From assembly GCA_039812545.1 (NCBI GenBank), contig JBDIAR010000171.1, forward strand, positions 1-7,025: 7,025 nt of DNA. Direction: 5' to 3'. Positions 5,447-7,025 of the stretch are shown one piece after another. Positions within the stretch are counted from its first letter, which is position 1, and each line of letters opens with the position of its first letter. Source of the stretch: JBDIAR01 sp039812545. Lineage in GTDB: Bacteria; Actinomycetota; Actinomycetes; Actinomycetales; Dermatophilaceae. Position numbers and translations under genes: made by a program. Under the pieces are notes generated by a model. That model saw only the letters and a program-made list of their open reading frames with translations, was not told the origin of the DNA and did no database searches.

Positions 5447-6521
5447 TCGGCAGCCAGGAAACCGCCCGTTCCAGGCTGCGCTGGACCAGGGCCTGCGGGA
5501 CGCGACGGACGACACCATCGCGCAGCCGCGCGCCGCGACCACGAAGGAGCGCGATCCGAGCCGCCTGAGCCGAGCGGCGCTGCACCGTCTGGGCCCGCTG
5601 ACGACGCACCGCGTCGTACCCCGCCAGGTCGCCCAGGTGCAGCGCCAACTCGACCGCGTCCTCCAACCCCTGACATGCACCCTGTCCGAGGAACGGCAGC
5701 ATGGCGTGCGCGGCGTCGCCGACCAGCGCGACACCCACCCGGTCGGTACGGCCCACGAAGGATGGCAGAGCAGGCAGCGACCACAGCTCGTGCCGAAGAA
5801 CCGTCGCCGGGTCGACCCGCGCCACCAGATCGGGCAACGGGTCGGGCCAGGCGTCCAGCCAGGACAGGTCCGCGCCGGCGCCGCCCGACGGCTCGCGACG
5901 AGCGGCATACACATAGGTCCGTCCGTCGTGCAGGGGGACGACTCCGGCGAGCTCGCCGTTGCCCCACGCCTCGAACCCGTGACGTTCGTCCGAGGCCCGT
6001 CCTGGTCCGGGTTCGGCCACGAAACGCCACGCCACGATCCCGGAGCCGACCGGTTCGAGGCCCGGGAAGAGGTCGCGCCGGATCCGGCTGTTTATCCCGT
6101 CCGCGCCGACCACCACGTCGTATGCCGTCAGCTGCGACACCGTGACCCGGGTCGCCAGGTGGACTCTGGTATGCCGGAGCCGATCCGCCAGCAGGCTCAC
6201 CAGGTCGGCGCGGTGTAGAGCCGCCGAGGCACCCACCCGGTCGGTCACCGTGTCGACGTCGACCCGGCTCAGCCAGGTTCCGTCGGCCCGCCGGATCCCT
6301 CCGGAGACGCCACGCAGGGCGATGGCGTCGAGGTCGTCCTCCGCCACACCGGCGGCAACCAGGGCGCGGATCGCGTTGGGCGCCAATACGATTCCGGCCC
6401 CGACCGGGGTCAGGTCGGAAGCCTGCTCGAAGAGGTCGACCTCGACTCCTCGGCCGTGTCGCTCGACGGCCAGGGCCGTGCCCAAGCCGGCGATACCGGC
6501 ACCCACGATCGCCACGCGCAT
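5439..6521 (-). CDS. FAD-dependent monooxygenase (class A flavoprotein aromatic hydroxylase family)
   Basis: A complete 360-residue enzyme of the salicylate/3-hydroxybenzoate hydroxylase type, which uses NAD(P)H and O2 to hydroxylate aromatic or similar substrates. The N-terminal Rossmann motif VAIVGAGIAGLGTALA (3-18) binds the FAD ADP moiety. Glu32 follows in the LFEQA strand end, and Arg104 in ALHRADL (101-107) is the usual FAD-contacting arginine. VVGADGINSRIR (137-148) is the DG motif shared by FAD and NAD(P)H binding, and LVGDAAHAMLPFLGQGACQGLEDA (266-289) has the GD motif that holds the ribityl chain. The protein is slightly short for the family and lacks the C-terminal thioredoxin-like domain of phenol hydroxylases. 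The ATG at 6521 has a strong ribosome binding site; a TTG at 6545 would put coding sequence through the operator and is rejected. It is divergent from a TetR gene and probably under its control. The substrate is not predictable; antibiotic-modifying homologues exist, but nothing here shows that role. Confidence 0.93.
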   Translation of the reverse strand: MRVAIVGAGIAGLGTALAVERHGRGVEVDLFEQASDLTPVGAGIVLAPNAIRALVAAGVAEDDLDAIALRGVSGGIRRADGTWLSRVDVDTVTDRVGASAALHRADLVSLLADRLRHTRVHLATRVTVSQLTAYDVVVGADGINSRIRRDLFPGLEPVGSGIVAWRFVAEPGPGRASDERHGFEAWGNGELAGVVPLHDGRTYVYAARREPSGGAGADLSWLDAWPDPLPDLVARVDPATVLRHELWSLPALPSFVGRTDRVGVALVGDAAHAMLPFLGQGACQGLEDAVELALHLGDLAGYDAVRRQRAQTVQRRSAQAARIALLRGRGARLRDGVVRRVPQALVQRSLERAVSWLPSR

Positions 6522-6527
6522 GGCATA

Positions 6528-6533
6528 CCTCCC
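6528..6533 (-). promoter_or_regulatory. Ribosome binding site of the monooxygenase gene
   Basis: GGGAGG on the minus strand sits six bases before the ATG at 6521, an ideal distance. It fixes the start at the MRVAIVGAG reading, directly before the FAD-binding strand. Confidence 0.8.
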
Positions 6534-6535
6534 GT

Positions 6536-6555
6536 TCTTCTCCAAGTGGAGAAGA
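6536..6555. promoter_or_regulatory. Operator O1: perfect palindrome in the tetR/monooxygenase promoter region
   Basis: TCTTCTCCA and TGGAGAAGA are perfect 9-base reverse complements around a central AG. This is the size and symmetry expected of a TetR-family operator. It covers the expected start of transcription of the monooxygenase and the -35 position of the tetR promoter. A second copy of the same design lies at 6572-6589. Confidence 0.75.
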
Positions 6556-6557
6556 CA

Positions 6558-6563
6558 AGGTTA
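6558..6563 (-). promoter_or_regulatory. -10 element of the monooxygenase promoter
   Basis: TAACCT on the minus strand fits TANNNT. Transcription would start about 6550, inside O1, leaving a leader of about 30 bases with the ribosome binding site. The -35 region would fall at about 6581-6588 (TTCTCC at a 19-base spacing is the closest), inside O2. This is one of the few AT-rich hexamers between the genes. Confidence 0.45.
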
Positions 6564-6567
6564 GCAC

Positions 6568-6573
6568 TAGGCT
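6568..6573 (+). promoter_or_regulatory. -10 element of the tetR gene, leaderless start
   Basis: TAGGCT fits TANNNT and ends seven bases before the tetR ATG at 6581, so transcription should begin at the start codon. No Shine-Dalgarno sequence is present, as expected of a leaderless mRNA. The -35 position (about 6545-6550) has no consensus and lies in O1. Confidence 0.5.
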
Positions 6574-6589
6574 TCGCCACATGGAGAAG
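6572..6589. promoter_or_regulatory. Operator O2: second palindrome across the tetR start codon
   Basis: CTTCGCCA and TGGAGAAG around a central CA form the same 8+2+8 palindrome as the core of O1, with one mismatch (G for T in the left arm). The right arm is identical to that of O1. It overlaps the end of the tetR -10 box, the predicted start of transcription and codons 1-3, and its centre is 35 bases from that of O1. A bound repressor here should block tetR itself. Confidence 0.65.
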
Positions 6590-7025
6590 GCGGCGCCCGG
6601 ACCCCGAGACCGGCTGATCGACGCGGGCCTGGCGATCCTCGCCGACGCCGGCGCCGCCGCCTGCACCGTCCGCGCCGTCGAAGCCGCGGCTGGCCTGCCC
6701 CACGGCAGCATCCGACACCATTTCACCGACCGCGCCGGGTACCTGCGCGCCCTCGTCGACGCGCTGCTCGCGGCCGACCTGGTCGAGGAAGGCGACACGC
6801 CACCGGCCTACCTGCACCGAGCACTCACCACCGAACGCAGCCGAACGATCGCCCGCTACGAGCTCTTCCTCATCGCCCTGCGCGACCCCGACCTGCGGGC
6901 CCGGGTCGTCACGAGCCGCGACCACCTCGTCCGCACGGCCACCGCCAACGGGATCCGGCCCGACCGGGCTCCCCTCGCCGTCGCCCTGCTCGACGGCGTC
7001 ATCCTGGACGCCCTGCTGCGCGACG
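6581..7025 (+). CDS. TetR/AcrR family transcriptional regulator (partial, C-terminus beyond window)
   Basis: An open frame of 148 codons from ATG to the window edge, with no stop. The N-terminal domain is a TetR-type DNA-binding domain: RDRLIDAGLAILADAG (9-24) is helix 1, and TVRAVEAAAGLPHGSIRHHF (29-48) is the helix-turn-helix with the usual xGxxxxHF end. TDRAGYLRALVDALL (49-63) is helix 4. The ligand-binding and dimer domain begins near residue 75; RYELFLIALRDPDLR (92-106) resembles the helix common in regulators of the TetR_C families. Some 40-60 residues are probably missing. It is transcribed away from the monooxygenase gene from a 59-base gap holding two matching palindromes, so it very likely represses that gene and itself. 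The inducer is unknown, but may be a substrate of the monooxygenase. Confidence 0.9.
   Translation, partial: MEKAAPGPRDRLIDAGLAILADAGAAACTVRAVEAAAGLPHGSIRHHFTDRAGYLRALVDALLAADLVEEGDTPPAYLHRALTTERSRTIARYELFLIALRDPDLRARVVTSRDHLVRTATANGIRPDRAPLAVALLDGVILDALLRD

Larger units (their letters stand above)
703..6528. repeat. Dispersed over-represented heptamer GGCATAC / GTATGCC (13 copies)
   Basis: GGCATAC on the plus strand starts at 703, 1879, 3202, 3470, 4728, 5904 and 6522. Its complement GTATGCC starts at 1587, 2939, 3956, 5322, 6120 and 6169. Every CATAC or GTATG that I found in the window lies in this heptamer. Twelve copies are in genes, on both strands and in different reading frames; one is in the leader of the monooxygenase. 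Flanks are not conserved, so these are not copies of a longer repeat. Confidence 0.75.

Noticed and set aside
6522..6545. Longer start (TTG at 6545) for the monooxygenase
   Set aside because: It would translate through operator O1 and the strong ribosome binding site, and FAD enzymes of this type begin right before the VAIVGAG strand.
4759..6798. 679-codon minus-strand open frame covering the GNAT gene and much of the monooxygenase
   Set aside because: It is Arg/Pro/Gly-rich in the wrong frame, crosses two genes on opposite strands with clear motifs, and contains the shared terminator and both operators.

Overview
The window comes from a very GC-rich genome. Third codon positions are almost always G or C, several starts are GTG, and some promoters sit so close to the start codon that the mRNAs look leaderless. 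With a DUF4921-type protein and a desulfurase-mnmA pair like the one known from mycobacteria, this points to an actinobacterium. I cannot place the genus from sequence alone. No tRNA, rRNA, CRISPR array, transposase or phage gene is visible.

Left block, minus strand (67-3721). A NifS/IscS-type cysteine desulfurase overlaps mnmA by four bases (ATGA), and a GalT/HIT-like DUF4921 protein follows 32 bases later. The first two form a sulfur relay: the desulfurase takes sulfur from cysteine and MnmA inserts it at U34 of the tRNAs for Lys, Glu and Gln. The start region of the desulfurase suggests a leaderless operon promoter.

Middle block, plus strand (3780-5436). Divergent from the desulfurase lie a small VOC-fold protein, a cysteine-rich fragment that I read as the decayed remains of a DUF1272 gene, and a 352-residue protein with two GNAT acetyltransferase domains. 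The fragment runs into the GNAT start, so this was probably once a three-gene unit.

Right block (5439-7025). An FAD-dependent aromatic-hydroxylase-type monooxygenase on the minus strand converges on the GNAT gene with only two bases between the stop codons. Both stops lie inside one perfect inverted repeat that probably acts as a shared terminator. Divergent from the monooxygenase is a TetR-family regulator that runs off the window end. Their 59-bp shared promoter region, extending into the first tetR codons, holds two palindromes of the same sequence and geometry, 35 bp apart. Each sits on the start site of one promoter and the -35 region of the other, so this looks like a self-regulated, substrate-inducible oxidation module.

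Across the window the heptamer GGCATAC (or GTATGCC) occurs 13 times, far more than base composition predicts. It often forces codons that are rare here (TAT, GCA, GTA). I cannot name its role.
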